DNA from: Chryseobacterium shigense
Lineage (GTDB): Bacteria > Bacteroidota > Bacteroidia > Flavobacteriales > Weeksellaceae
Assembly: GCF_014207845.1 (NCBI RefSeq)
Contig: NZ_JACHLC010000001.1
Coordinates: 558,001 to 622,000 of the forward strand
Reading direction: 5' to 3'
Length of the DNA stretch: 64,000 nt
Made by a program: the position numbers and the translations under genes. The number at the start of each line of letters is the position of its first letter. Position 1 is the first letter of the stretch. The notes under the pieces are model-generated. The model saw nothing but the letters and a program-made list of their open reading frames with translations. It searched no databases and had not been told where the DNA came from. Below are positions 54,598 to 63,505 of the stretch, one piece after another.

Positions 54598-56805
54598 TTA
54601 TTCCTCTTTTTCTTCTTCCTTTTTATCAACCATATTTTTGATGATATTTTTTAATCTTTGGAACGTGAAAGAACTTAACAGTAAAATAACTCCCAATAGG
54701 ATAAATGCGGTAATTCTGGAAATATTATCCATCTGCCATACATCATAGCTGTAAAGTTTCAATACCATGATGCCTATAAGTACAAATCCTATTCTGCTGT
54801 ATTCGGAAATGTTTCTTTTCAGGCTGATATAGATGAAAATGCTTGCAAGAATAGTCCATATAATCGGAAGATAAAGGATATTGAAATGTTCTTTCGCCTC
54901 ATAAATATGTGAAATGTCATTAACAGAGCTTAAAATATAAGTATGATAGAATCCGCAGCTTATAGCAATAACAAGTGCAGCGGAAATCATCCAGTAAGAA
55001 ATCCTTGTTTTATAGAAATCCAAATGGGAAACCGAACTCCACAACACATATACAAAAGGAATCCAGTGAAGAAGGTGGATCATATAAAAACCGGATGTAA
55101 GTTTTTTCTGTAAAACGGCCGTAACTACTGCTGAGGCTGCAAATGATGCATTCAGAACAATAAGAAGCAGGAACAGGTAAATAAGCCCCGTCTGAATAAT
55201 ACCGCCAATACCCAGTTTTTTCTTTAGTATCATAAGTGCAAAAATGTAATAAATACTGAAAAGAAGACCAATACTTGTAATGGCGGGCCAGGGCATATCC
55301 GAAATATGATAAGTAATTTCCAGCAGAAGGGCAATGTATATAACGCCATAACTTACAACGGCAAAAATGTTTTCAAAAAAGCTGTTTTCCTGTTTCAGGG
55401 TTTCGTTTATCTTTTTTAACAGGAAAAGATTGGCAATAGTTGTAGTAACAGTTACAAGACTGGTTAGAAATACAGGATTAAATACAATGCTCATATTGTC
55501 TTTATTCAGGTATTCTGACCATGTTATGATTTGTGCAATAATAACAAGAGGAAAGAGTACATAAAAACATGTTTTGAAAATATCATGTCCGCTTTTTTTC
55601 CACAGATAAAGAAGAAGGGTAGTTTCTATGGCCCAAACACTTGTAATAAGATGGCTCTTGAACTGCAGAGCAACTGCTACAGTAACCAGGCTGACCGTAA
55701 GTGCTGCAAAAATAGAGTAACTGAAGCCAAAACTCTTTTTTCCATACTCTCTTAAAAGCAGTAAAGCATTAACAGCAGCAAAAATAAGAGGGAAAATAAT
55801 TACCGGCTCATAGCTTAATCTATCGAATATATAAACTAAACCGATAATGCCGGAAAAATTAATGAGCACCAGCATTAAAGTATCCCACGGGGAAAGTATA
55901 TTTTTCTTGATATAATCCTGGAGGGCAAAAATGTAGAAAATAATATAACTGATAATATAAAAGACAATACTGAGGAGTTCAGGTTGTTTTACCGTCCAGA
56001 AGAATAAATAAATGCTGGTGAAAATATAAGAGATCCATCCCACGCTTTTCCAGTTTTTTAGAAATGCAGTGGTAAGCATGCCTGTATTCAGGAGGGTAAG
56101 ATAGGTAAAAAGGAAAAGATAATTGCTTTGTCCCGTACTGATCATTAAAGGAGCTGAAAATCCTCCAAACAGGGCGAAAATAATCAGCACTTCACTTTTA
56201 TAATAATAGGCGAGGAGAATAGAAATTATAGTAACCAAAGTTGTAATGAAGAATGCTGTATTCTGACTGAACAAATGGTATTCCCGGAATGCAATGGTTG
56301 TAGTGAAGTACAGAACGGCAATTCCGCCTCCCGTGATGATGGATGCAAAAACAGCATAATTCTTTCTGAGAAAATGTCCCGTGAGCATAATTCCTGCGCC
56401 AACAGCCAGTCCTATTCCCGCTCTGGCAGTTTCTCCGATCCAGTTTTTATCGATAGCGTATTTTACAAAATAACCAATTCCAAGAACAAGAGTGAAAATA
56501 CCGATAATGGTAAGGATATTCTGCTTTAAAAAATCAAAAACAGGTTCCAGCCAATCTTTCCGGGGTTCTGAAGGCAGTTCATCCGGAGTGTTTTTCATGG
56601 AAGCTGTAATAGTCTGTGCCGGTTGGGATACCGTGCTTTCTTCATTAATTATCGGTTGTCGGGTATCTGTATTCTGTTGAGGTGGGTTGATTTTTAAATT
56701 CAAATCAAAAATCTCCTTCTCAAGCTTCCTGATCTTGTTATTAAGATTGTTGAAGATAAAAAAAATGACTGCTATGATTAATATGGTTAGAAAAACTCCA
56801 TTCAT
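54598..56805 (-). CDS. DUF2339 multi-pass membrane protein
   Basis: 735 residues: an N-terminal membrane segment and coiled coil (KIRKLEKEIFDLNLK), a Pro/Gln/Thr-rich linker to about 85, then some twenty or more hydrophobic segments. GIFTLVLGIGYFVKYAIDKNWIGETARAGIGLAVGAGIMLTGHFL is the DUF2339 opening. The C-terminus is strongly acidic/basic (KKEEEKEE). The family is widespread and uncharacterised; envelope polysaccharide or transport roles are guesses. Monocistronic. Confidence 0.85.
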   Translation of the reverse strand: MNGVFLTILIIAVIFFIFNNLNNKIRKLEKEIFDLNLKINPPQQNTDTRQPIINEESTVSQPAQTITASMKNTPDELPSEPRKDWLEPVFDFLKQNILTIIGIFTLVLGIGYFVKYAIDKNWIGETARAGIGLAVGAGIMLTGHFLRKNYAVFASIITGGGIAVLYFTTTIAFREYHLFSQNTAFFITTLVTIISILLAYYYKSEVLIIFALFGGFSAPLMISTGQSNYLFLFTYLTLLNTGMLTTAFLKNWKSVGWISYIFTSIYLFFWTVKQPELLSIVFYIISYIIFYIFALQDYIKKNILSPWDTLMLVLINFSGIIGLVYIFDRLSYEPVIIFPLIFAAVNALLLLREYGKKSFGFSYSIFAALTVSLVTVAVALQFKSHLITSVWAIETTLLLYLWKKSGHDIFKTCFYVLFPLVIIAQIITWSEYLNKDNMSIVFNPVFLTSLVTVTTTIANLFLLKKINETLKQENSFFENIFAVVSYGVIYIALLLEITYHISDMPWPAITSIGLLFSIYYIFALMILKKKLGIGGIIQTGLIYLFLLLIVLNASFAASAVVTAVLQKKLTSGFYMIHLLHWIPFVYVLWSSVSHLDFYKTRISYWMISAALVIAISCGFYHTYILSSVNDISHIYEAKEHFNILYLPIIWTILASIFIYISLKRNISEYSRIGFVLIGIMVLKLYSYDVWQMDNISRITAFILLGVILLLSSFTFQRLKNIIKNMVDKKEEEKEE

Positions 56806-56908
56806 TCTTTAGTTTTTATCAAATATAAACTAAATGTAACAGGATAAAAAATTAATCCACCACATATTCTGTGATGGATTAACCGTGCAGAGTGATTAAA
56901 TTGCGTTC

Positions 56909-57631
56909 TTAATTTGATACTTTGTAAATGTAAAAGGATCCAACACTGGTTCCTAATAATCCAGCTTCAAGAGCTGAAGATCCTGTAAGCCCGAATGAAA
57001 TTTTGTCTCCGGTTTGGAATGAATATAGGGAATTGATGCTACTTTCGGAAATCGTTAAGCTTAAAACAAGTGGAATTGTAAGACCACTGAAAGAACGGCT
57101 GTCAATCAGGGTGCCTACTCCTGCTCTGTTTCTGAAAATACCGATTCCCGGAGTATTGGTGAGGATAGCTGCCTGCAAACCAGCTCCGTAACGGAAAGAA
57201 AATCCTACGGCATATACCCCGTTAGATGGAATGGTATATGTGTTATCCGTATCGGAAAATAAACTGGCAGATCCTACTGATCTTTCGGCGGCAAGGAAAT
57301 TTACGGCCCTGAATCCTGTTGGGAAAAGACCTAAACTGATCAAAGTAATTCCGGAAGTTTTCTTCGCGGCATACACAGAAGAATTGGTATTCGCTGCTGC
57401 GGAAGCAGCATCAATAACTACCTGGGGATCTACTTTGGCAACCTGGAATGTTCCCTGGTTTACTGCCATAATTTCATATCCCGGCAGTGCCGTTACCATA
57501 GGAGTATCACGGATCTTTACAGTTCCGTTTACATCTAATGTTGCAGTTGGGGTAGGTGTATTAATTCCAACCTGGGAAAATACAGGCATTGCAAATAAAG
57601 CTAGAAATAAGCTGTAGATGTTCGTTTTCAT
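56909..57631 (-). CDS. Secreted protein with VGINTPTPTATLDV block and C1q-like end
   Basis: 240 residues: signal peptide to about 20, the VGINTPTPTATLDVNGTVKIRD block seen in many Bacteroidota surface proteins, an Ala/Ser helical linker (about 70-90), and a C-terminal domain with TYTIPSNGVYAVGFSFRYGAG, LSLTISESSINSLYSFQTGDKISFGL and a final SFYIYKV strand. The spacing of these strands recalls a C1q/TNF-like jelly roll, an inference from pattern only. No type IX C-terminal domain seen. Confidence 0.72.
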   Translation of the reverse strand: MKTNIYSLFLALFAMPVFSQVGINTPTPTATLDVNGTVKIRDTPMVTALPGYEIMAVNQGTFQVAKVDPQVVIDAASAAANTNSSVYAAKKTSGITLISLGLFPTGFRAVNFLAAERSVGSASLFSDTDNTYTIPSNGVYAVGFSFRYGAGLQAAILTNTPGIGIFRNRAGVGTLIDSRSFSGLTIPLVLSLTISESSINSLYSFQTGDKISFGLTGSSALEAGLLGTSVGSFYIYKVSN

Positions 57632-57955
57632 GAGTAAGTTTTTTAATTAGTTTTCTGAATAAATAAAGCAAAAATCATGCCTTGTTTTACAATTTATTCA
57701 ATTATTTATTGATTATGGTGTGAATATTTTAAATGTAAATTTATTATTAACTTTATATTATTTGTAAATCATGTTATGTTTGAATATTATTGAAATGATA
57801 TTGGGGTAAAAGTAATAATTTATTTTAAATATATCCCTGTATTATGAATTAATTATTTTTCCAGAATCTTTTATACTGTCACTTTTCATGACAAATTGAA
57901 CTGCAATTGTGTCAGTATTTTTCCAGGTGTTGTGATGTTACAGGCTGATAGTGAG
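57632..57955. other. AT-rich spacer with no gene seen
   Basis: About 320 bases upstream of the C1q-like gene and downstream of pheA. I find no frame of note, repeat or RNA-like fold; it probably carries the promoter of the C1q-like gene, although no good TAnnTTTG box is visible. Confidence 0.5.
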
Positions 57956-57987
57956 CAAAAAAAACACTGCTCTAAACAAGGCAGTGT
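57956..57987 (-). terminator. pheA terminator
   Basis: On the minus strand ACACTGC / GCAGTGT with a 10-base loop and eight T residues, 25 bases after the pheA stop. Confidence 0.82.
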
Positions 57988-58011
57988 AGGTTTTCAGTAT
58001 ATGTATATTTC

Positions 58012-58860
58012 TTAACTTTCGAGGAGGAATTCTTTATAATTTCCTAAAAAATCTACCTCCGCATTAATCGATTTAAGCTCTAAAAGAGCATTCCCGTGAA
58101 GTATTTCTTCCCATTTTCCAACCACATTGATAAAGAAGAAGTAGTTTCCAAGGCCGGTTTTCAGTGTCCGGGATTCAATTTTGCTGAGGTTCATTTTTCG
58201 CCAGGCAAAAACGGAAAGGACCTGGTGAAGTCCACCCGCATGATCTTCCGGAAGATTGATCAGCATACCGGATTTCTCTCCCAAAATTTCAAGGTTTGTA
58301 TTGTGGTAAGCAGGTTGTTGTTTGGTAATAACAATAAAACGGGTGTGATTCTGCTCAAAATCCTGAATGTTCCGGTGAATAATTTTCAACCCGTACAAAT
58401 TGGCGGCAAACTGATTTGCTACAGCAGCTATTTTCAAATCTTTATTTTCTGAAACATATTTTGCTGCGGCTGCGGTAGAAGAAAAATCCTGTCTTGTTAC
58501 TTCTTTATAGTGGGTATCCAGGAAATGGAAGCTTTGCGCCAAAGCCTGTGGATGCGAAAATATTCTCTCTATATCTTCCGGATTATGATCGGGATGAATC
58601 ATCAGATGGTGCGCAATAGGCATCACACCTTCTGCTTCAATTTTGATGGCCGGTGTTTTATAGAGGTAATCCAGTGTCATGGAAACTGTTCCCTCAATAG
58701 AATTTTCCAAGGGAACAACAGCTTTTTCAGCTTCTCCGCTATTAACAGTATTAAAACAGTCCAGAATATTGGCCTGTGGTAAAAGTTCCTCATCCGGAAA
58801 AAGCTGCGTGGCTGCAAGCTGGGTAAAACTTGCATGCGGACCCAAAAATGCAATTTTCAT
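58012..58860 (-). CDS. pheA: Prephenate dehydratase
   Basis: 282 residues. The dehydratase domain (about 1-180) has the opening IAFLGPHASFTQLAA, the PLENSIEGTVSMTLD block, DFSSTAAAAKYVSE and the catalytic NHTRFIVI. An ACT domain (about 195-280) with ESRTLKTGLGNYFFFI gives phenylalanine feedback. Makes phenylpyruvate. No chorismate mutase domain is fused and none is adjacent. Unlike trpE, no leader peptide with Phe codons is seen upstream. Confidence 0.94.
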   Translation of the reverse strand: MKIAFLGPHASFTQLAATQLFPDEELLPQANILDCFNTVNSGEAEKAVVPLENSIEGTVSMTLDYLYKTPAIKIEAEGVMPIAHHLMIHPDHNPEDIERIFSHPQALAQSFHFLDTHYKEVTRQDFSSTAAAAKYVSENKDLKIAAVANQFAANLYGLKIIHRNIQDFEQNHTRFIVITKQQPAYHNTNLEILGEKSGMLINLPEDHAGGLHQVLSVFAWRKMNLSKIESRTLKTGLGNYFFFINVVGKWEEILHGNALLELKSINAEVDFLGNYKEFLLES

Positions 58861-58973
58861 TATCTTAATATATCAATGTAGAATTATATTGGAAGTACAA
58901 AGATGCAAATTAGTTTAAAAACAAACGTGTTTCATTAATGACATTTTGCCTGTAGCCCATCATCTGCTGTTTT

Positions 58974-59384
58974 CTAATGTTGCCAGTTCTCTTCAATAAG
59001 TTTCATCAGGAAATCCGGACATTTTATAATCTTGCTGGTTTTTGCATCCAGAAAGAACAGGGTAGTGGATGCTTCCGTAATCTTCACCTTTTCTTCATTG
59101 AAGATTTCATATTCAAATTCAATTCTTACGCCCGGAATTTTTTTTACATACGTGTGAATTTCCAATTTTTGATCGTACAGGGCAGGACGGATGTACTTTA
59201 TTTTATAATCCGAAACTGGCAGCCAAATTCCTTGGTTTTCAATTTCATCGTATGAGATTCCTATGCTTCTGAAGAGTTCCACCCTTCCAACTTCAAAGTA
59301 CTCTGCATAGTTTCCGTAGTACACATATTTCATAGGGTCTGTTTCTCCGTAACGTACTCGTAATGAGTGTGTTGTATGTATCAT
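58974..59384 (-). CDS. Acyl-CoA thioesterase, YbgC/4-hydroxybenzoyl-CoA thioesterase type
   Basis: 136 residues of the hotdog fold with RVRYGETDPMKYVYYGNYAEYFEVGRVEL, where Asp16 (ETDPM) is the catalytic acid of this group and the Tyr-rich stretch lines the active site. Hydrolyses acyl-CoA thioesters; in proteobacteria the relative YbgC belongs to the Tol-Pal cluster, but no tol gene is here. It lies between pheA and dnaA, about 113 bases upstream of pheA on the same strand. Confidence 0.88.
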   Translation of the reverse strand: MIHTTHSLRVRYGETDPMKYVYYGNYAEYFEVGRVELFRSIGISYDEIENQGIWLPVSDYKIKYIRPALYDQKLEIHTYVKKIPGVRIEFEYEIFNEEKVKITEASTTLFFLDAKTSKIIKCPDFLMKLIEENWQH

Positions 59385-59520
59385 TTTTAGTCCTTATTTA
59401 CACATACAAATATATTTTTAAATAATCAATACCTGCAATATTTTTTTTTAAAAAGAAAAAATTGGACCTTTGTCTTCCTTCTAAAAAAAGTACTAACAAA
59501 GATTTAATCGGGGCATAAAT

Positions 59521-60975
59521 ATGGATGAAAATTTAATGATGATATGGCAGAAATGCCTTCAGTTCATGCGGGATAATTTGAATGCAGCTGAAGACAATTC
59601 TGATCTTAAGAAGCTTGAAAAATCCTTCGACATGCTATTCGATAAGGTACAGCCACTTTCGTTGGTTGCCAATAACCTTACGCTTATAGTGCCGAGCGAT
59701 TTTTACAAGGAATATATCGAGGATAATTACCTATCCCTGCTTTCTGCTGCCCTGAAGAAAAATCTTGGAAAAGGTGTGAAATTATGGTACTCTGTCATGG
59801 AAAACAGGCCTGCCGGTGAGGAAAAGCCAGTAACCATGAACATGAAGGGAAAAAGTGTTCCTACCCCAAAAATGCAGGAAACAATGCCGCAGGGATTCTC
59901 TGCCAATATTGTAAACCCTTTTGTGGTTCCGGGAATAAGAAAAGTAAATATAGATTCCAACCTGAAATCTGATTATTCATTTGATAATTATATTGAAGGA
60001 GAAAGCAATAAATTTGCTGCTACAGTAGCAAGATCAATCGCAAAAAGACCGGGAGCAACGGCTTTCAACCCATTATTCCTTCACGGAGGATATGGCGTTG
60101 GAAAAACCCACTTAGGCCAGGCGGTAGGGCTTGAGGTGAAAAATCAGTTTCCGGATAAAGTAGTTCTTTATCTGTCTTCTGAAAAATTCATCCAGCAGTT
60201 CATTTCGGCAGCTAAAGCACATAAGCAGACAGAATTTGCCAACTTCTACCAAATGGTGGATGTTCTAATCATTGATGATATTCAGTTCCTGTCGGGTAAA
60301 TCTGCCACACAGGACAGTTTCTTCCATATTTTTGACCATCTTCACCAGAACGGAAAGCAGATCATCCTTACATCTGATAAGGCACCTGCGGATATCATGG
60401 ATATTCAGGAAAGAATTGTTTCCCGTTTCAAATGGGGACTTTCTGCTGAAATCAAATCTCCGGACCTTTCTACAAGAAGACAGATCATTGTAGACAAATT
60501 AAGCAGAGACGGAATTGTTCTTCCTGGTGATATGCTTGATTTCCTTGCTGCAGAAGCTAAGACCAATGTAAGAGAGCTTATCGGGGTAATCAACTCTGTA
60601 ATTGCATACTCAACTGTTTATAAAACTGATCTGAGCCTTGAATTACTGAAAGATACGATTAATAAGATTGCTGCTAATCAGAAGAAAATCATCAATATTC
60701 CTTACATTCAGGAAGTGGTGTGCGATTATTTCGGAATTAAAAAAGAACAGCTTCTTTCAAAAACAAGAAAAAGAGAAATTGCTCTTCCAAGACAGTTGGC
60801 AATGTATTTCTCAAAAGAATTAACGAACGCTACCTTTACAAAAATCGGTGAGGAAATGGGCGGAAAAGACCATTCAACGGTAATGTATGCCTGTGATACC
60901 ATTAAAGATGTATCAAAAATTGATAAAGAAGTAAAGAAGTACGTTAAAGATCTTGCAGAAAGAATTAAAAAATAG
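59521..60975 (+). CDS. dnaA: Chromosomal replication initiator DnaA
   Basis: 484 residues: domain I (about 1-95), a short linker, the AAA+ core with Walker A GGYGVGKTHLGQA and Walker B VLIIDDIQFLSGK, and domain IV with the DNA-binding signature KIGEEMGGKDHSTVMYACDTI. It opens the replication origin. Neighbours are unrelated (thioesterase, phosphatase); dnaN, gyrB and recF are not adjacent, and the 136-base upstream spacer has only one weak DnaA-box-like site (TTATTTACA near 59394), so an origin here is not supported. Confidence 0.96.
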   Translation: MDENLMMIWQKCLQFMRDNLNAAEDNSDLKKLEKSFDMLFDKVQPLSLVANNLTLIVPSDFYKEYIEDNYLSLLSAALKKNLGKGVKLWYSVMENRPAGEEKPVTMNMKGKSVPTPKMQETMPQGFSANIVNPFVVPGIRKVNIDSNLKSDYSFDNYIEGESNKFAATVARSIAKRPGATAFNPLFLHGGYGVGKTHLGQAVGLEVKNQFPDKVVLYLSSEKFIQQFISAAKAHKQTEFANFYQMVDVLIIDDIQFLSGKSATQDSFFHIFDHLHQNGKQIILTSDKAPADIMDIQERIVSRFKWGLSAEIKSPDLSTRRQIIVDKLSRDGIVLPGDMLDFLAAEAKTNVRELIGVINSVIAYSTVYKTDLSLELLKDTINKIAANQKKIINIPYIQEVVCDYFGIKKEQLLSKTRKREIALPRQLAMYFSKELTNATFTKIGEEMGGKDHSTVMYACDTIKDVSKIDKEVKKYVKDLAERIKK

Positions 60976-61105
60976 AAAATAATTTAATCTTAATAAACTG
61001 AAATGGAGAATAGTGGTATTCTTCATTTTTTATTTAGTTTTGCTGCAGAAAAGAATGATCATGAAATCCTTTAATCTTTCAATCTCTCAATTATAATAAA
61101 CTGGT

Positions 61106-61576
61106 ATGAAAATATTAATGGTCTGCCTCGGAAATATCTGCAGGAGCCCTTTAGCAGAAGGCATTATGAAGGCAAAAGTTCCGGAAAGCTATATCGTAGA
61201 TTCAGCGGGAACAATTTCAATGCATGAAGGAGAGCATCCTGATAAAAGAGCAATTAAAACGGCTGCGAATCACGGGATTGATATTTCAAAACAGAAATCC
61301 AGGCCCATTACCAAAGCTGATTTTGATACCTTTGACAAGATCTATTGTATGGACATTGATGTATACGAAGATGTGATCTCAAAAGCCAGTAATGAAGAAC
61401 AGCGACTGAAAATATCATTATTTTTAGAAGCTGCGGGAAATCACAAAAATGCTGAAGTTCCTGATCCGTATTGGGGAGATTTGAAAGATTTTGAAGAAGT
61501 TTTTCAATTGCTTGATACAGGTTGCAATATTATTAAGAACCAGCTGATCTCAGCTACAACTCAAAGAAAGAACTAA
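61106..61576 (+). CDS. Low molecular weight protein tyrosine phosphatase
   Basis: 156 residues with the P-loop VCLGNICRSPLAEG (nucleophile Cys7, Arg13) and the general acid Asp in VPDPYWGDLKDFEEV. Bacterial members often reverse tyrosine phosphorylation of capsule or exopolysaccharide kinases, but no such kinase is nearby. Ends 10 bases before an RsmI-like gene, forming a two-gene unit. Confidence 0.92.
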   Translation: MKILMVCLGNICRSPLAEGIMKAKVPESYIVDSAGTISMHEGEHPDKRAIKTAANHGIDISKQKSRPITKADFDTFDKIYCMDIDVYEDVISKASNEEQRLKISLFLEAAGNHKNAEVPDPYWGDLKDFEEVFQLLDTGCNIIKNQLISATTQRKN

Positions 61577-61586
61577 AAACAATACG

Positions 61587-62285
61587 ATGCTTTTTTTACT
61601 CCCGGCTTATTTATCAGAAAACACTTCTATTACTCATTTTTCACCCGTTCTGAAGGATTATATCATGCAGACGGATTACTTTTTTGTAGAAAATGAAAAA
61701 ACGGCCAGAAAAGTTATTAAATTCTTTGCTCCTGAAAAGAAACAGGCAGATCTGAAATTGTTTTTACTGGATAAATACACTGAAAATGCGGATATCAAAG
61801 AAGCTCAGACCCTGATGCTGCAAGGACAGGATTTCGGGCTCCTTTCTGAAGCTGGCCTTCCATGTATTGCAGATCCCGGAAACCTGATTGTGAAATGGTG
61901 TCATGAGAAAAATATCAGGGTGATGCCTGTTTCAGGGCCTTCATCTATTATTTTAGCTTTAATTTCCAGTGGATTTAACGGCCAGGAATTTACCTTTCAT
62001 GGTTATCTTCCCATAGACAAAGGAGAAAAGAAAAAACAGATTCAGCGCCTCGAAAGCCTGGTACAGCAAACGGGATATTCCCAGATTTTCATGGAAACTC
62101 CGTACAGAAATAACCAGCTTTTCGAAGACCTTACCAAATTTTTATCTCCGAATACAAAACTCTGTATTGCTGCCAATATCAACGACCCGGAACATGAATT
62201 CATCCAGACAAAGACCATCAATGACTGGAAAAAAGCAAAACCGGAACTTCACAAAATTCCGGCAGTATTTGTCCTGGGGAAGTAG
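61587..62285 (+). CDS. RsmI-like SAM-dependent methyltransferase (tetrapyrrole methylase fold)
   Basis: 232 residues of the tetrapyrrole methylase fold: LSEAGLPCIADPGNLIVKWCHEKNIRVMPVSGPSSIILALISSGFNGQEFTFHGYLP is the RsmI core, and ETPYRNNQLFEDL follows. RsmI 2'-O-methylates C1402 of 16S rRNA. This protein is shorter than RsmI (about 270-290) and lacks the C-terminal end and the usual N-terminal LYVVxTPIGNLxD start, so it may be a paralogue with another substrate. Paired with the phosphatase gene. Confidence 0.83.
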   Translation: MLFLLPAYLSENTSITHFSPVLKDYIMQTDYFFVENEKTARKVIKFFAPEKKQADLKLFLLDKYTENADIKEAQTLMLQGQDFGLLSEAGLPCIADPGNLIVKWCHEKNIRVMPVSGPSSIILALISSGFNGQEFTFHGYLPIDKGEKKKQIQRLESLVQQTGYSQIFMETPYRNNQLFEDLTKFLSPNTKLCIAANINDPEHEFIQTKTINDWKKAKPELHKIPAVFVLGK

Positions 62286-62354
62286 TTTTTCAGATTAATA
62301 GTTAATAAGGTAGAATTTACTTCTATTACTTTATGCCTATTTTTTTTATTCTCA

Positions 62355-62421
62355 CAGATTTGGCAGATCGAGCAGATCCTTTTTTATGAATATTATAAAT
62401 CTGCATAATTTGCTAAATCTG
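62355..62421. repeat. Imperfect inverted repeat of 9-base units, downstream of the GxxExxY gene
   Basis: Arms 62355-62377 (CAGATTTGGCAGATCGAGCA...) and 62399-62421 are imperfect reverse complements, each with CAGAT/ATCTG units every 9 bases. The GxxExxY stop codon lies 7 bases beyond the right arm. Same family as 27122-27257. Confidence 0.7.
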
Positions 62422-62428
62422 CAAGAGG

Positions 62429-62806
62429 CTAAATATTGTTAACCACTCTTTTCACACCATCCAAAATATTAGTCGTATTAAAATTAATCAGCAATCCTAA
62501 CTTTTTATCCGAAAGTTTCAGATAAGTATTTAGCTGTTTAAAATGAATATCCTCTAAGCTCTTTACAGATTTAAGTTCAAGAATTACTTTATCCTCAACC
62601 AAAATATCAATTCTGAAATTAAGGTCAAATTCTTTATCATCATAAGAAATAGGAATTGCCAATTCGGACTTTACATCAAGTCCATTTTCTTCTAATTCAT
62701 AAATAAGAATTTTCTGATAAACAATTTCAAGGAGACCGGGACCAAGCTTATTGTACACATTAAAGATACATTTTCTTACGATGTAAGAAATTTCGTTTTC
62801 ATTCAT
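62429..62806 (-). CDS. GxxExxY protein (PD-(D/E)xK nuclease-like)
   Basis: 125 residues. The family motif GPGLLEIVY gives Gly24, Glu27, Tyr30. A nuclease-like core follows: Asp67 (FRIDILV), Glu77-x-Lys79 (ILELKSV) and a QxxxY helix (QLNTY, 91-95). These are the marks of the PD-(D/E)xK fold, suggesting DNA binding or cutting, although no activity is established for the family as far as I know. It is bracketed by 9-base-unit repeats at 62355-62421 and 62909-62936. Monocistronic. Confidence 0.85.
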   Translation of the reverse strand: MNENEISYIVRKCIFNVYNKLGPGLLEIVYQKILIYELEENGLDVKSELAIPISYDDKEFDLNFRIDILVEDKVILELKSVKSLEDIHFKQLNTYLKLSDKKLGLLINFNTTNILDGVKRVVNNI

Positions 62807-62908
62807 TTGTTTGTGTTTTATCTTCTGCCAAATCTAATATTTTAAATGACTCTATTGCAAGATTTATTCTTGAGCCGCTATAAATGGCTATCAGTTAGTT
62901 CATAAAAA

Positions 62909-62936
62909 ATCTGCATAATCTGCCCGATCTTCGGGA
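62909..62936. repeat. Single 9-base-unit repeat arm upstream of the GxxExxY gene
   Basis: ATCTGCATAATCTGCCCGAT followed by CTTCGGG repeats ATCTGC-type units every 9 bases, matching the right arm of the downstream element (ATCTGCATAATTTGC...). CCCGATCTTCGGG at its end can form a small hairpin. Confidence 0.6.
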
Positions 62937-63062
62937 GCTATAAAATATTTAATTAAGCATTTCATCAACGTAACTCTTTCACAAAAAACATTTAACAGCC
63001 CTTAACATTCCCTTTGCACCATTCTTGTTTTACATCGTGTATAACACCAAAAAAAATAAATT

Positions 63063-63440
63063 ATGTCAGACAAGAAATTAGCAGGAATCTGGATTGATAC
63101 AGAAAAAGCAGTAGTTGTAAAGAATCACGATGCTCAGAATGCATTCAAATTTTTCCTTTGCAGTCCTGTGAAAGCAGAAATACAGCATGGAAATTCAAGT
63201 GAAAATGCGGCTAACAATGCAGAACGTACCAACCGGGCAAAATTTTTCAAAGAAGTGGAACATCTTCTGACCAATTCCCAGGAAGTTTATATTACAGGTC
63301 CCGGGACTATTCAGGAAGAGCTTAAGAAATATCTCCATGATACGGCTCAGTTTAAAAATCTTGATATAAAGCTGGATACAGCACAGAAAATGTCGGATGA
63401 ACAGGTGCTTGAAACTGTTAAGAATCATTTCAATGCTTAA
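63063..63440 (+). CDS. Small protein with an eRF1/host-attachment-like outline, function unknown
   Basis: 125 residues with no signal peptide. LAGIWIDTEKAVVV opens a strand pattern; VEHLLTNSQEVYITGPGTIQEELKKYLHD and DIKLDTAQKMSDEQVLETVKNHF complete an alpha/beta fold. The last two segments resemble the small domain found in bacterial eRF1-like and stress-related proteins, which I infer from pattern only. Own promoter not clear; a strong terminator follows. Cytoplasmic. Confidence 0.7.
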   Translation: MSDKKLAGIWIDTEKAVVVKNHDAQNAFKFFLCSPVKAEIQHGNSSENAANNAERTNRAKFFKEVEHLLTNSQEVYITGPGTIQEELKKYLHDTAQFKNLDIKLDTAQKMSDEQVLETVKNHFNA

Positions 63441-63456
63441 ATTGTAGATAATGCAG

Positions 63457-63491
63457 TAAAAATCCGGGCATCACTGATGCCCGGATTTTTA
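63457..63491. terminator. Bidirectional terminator
   Basis: AAAAATCCGGGCATC / GATGCCCGGATTTTT, fifteen pairs with loop ACT, between the 63063 gene and the convergent DUF4349 gene. Confidence 0.88.
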
Positions 63492-63505
63492 TTATGTCAT
63501 TAAAA

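Noticed and set aside
58861..58973. Phenylalanine attenuator before pheA
   Set aside because: No short frame with clustered Phe codons and no terminator hairpin in the spacer.
59385..59520. Replication origin next to dnaA
   Set aside because: Only one weak DnaA-box-like site (TTATTTACA) is visible in 136 bases and no box cluster or typical origin neighbours; strand skew was not computed.
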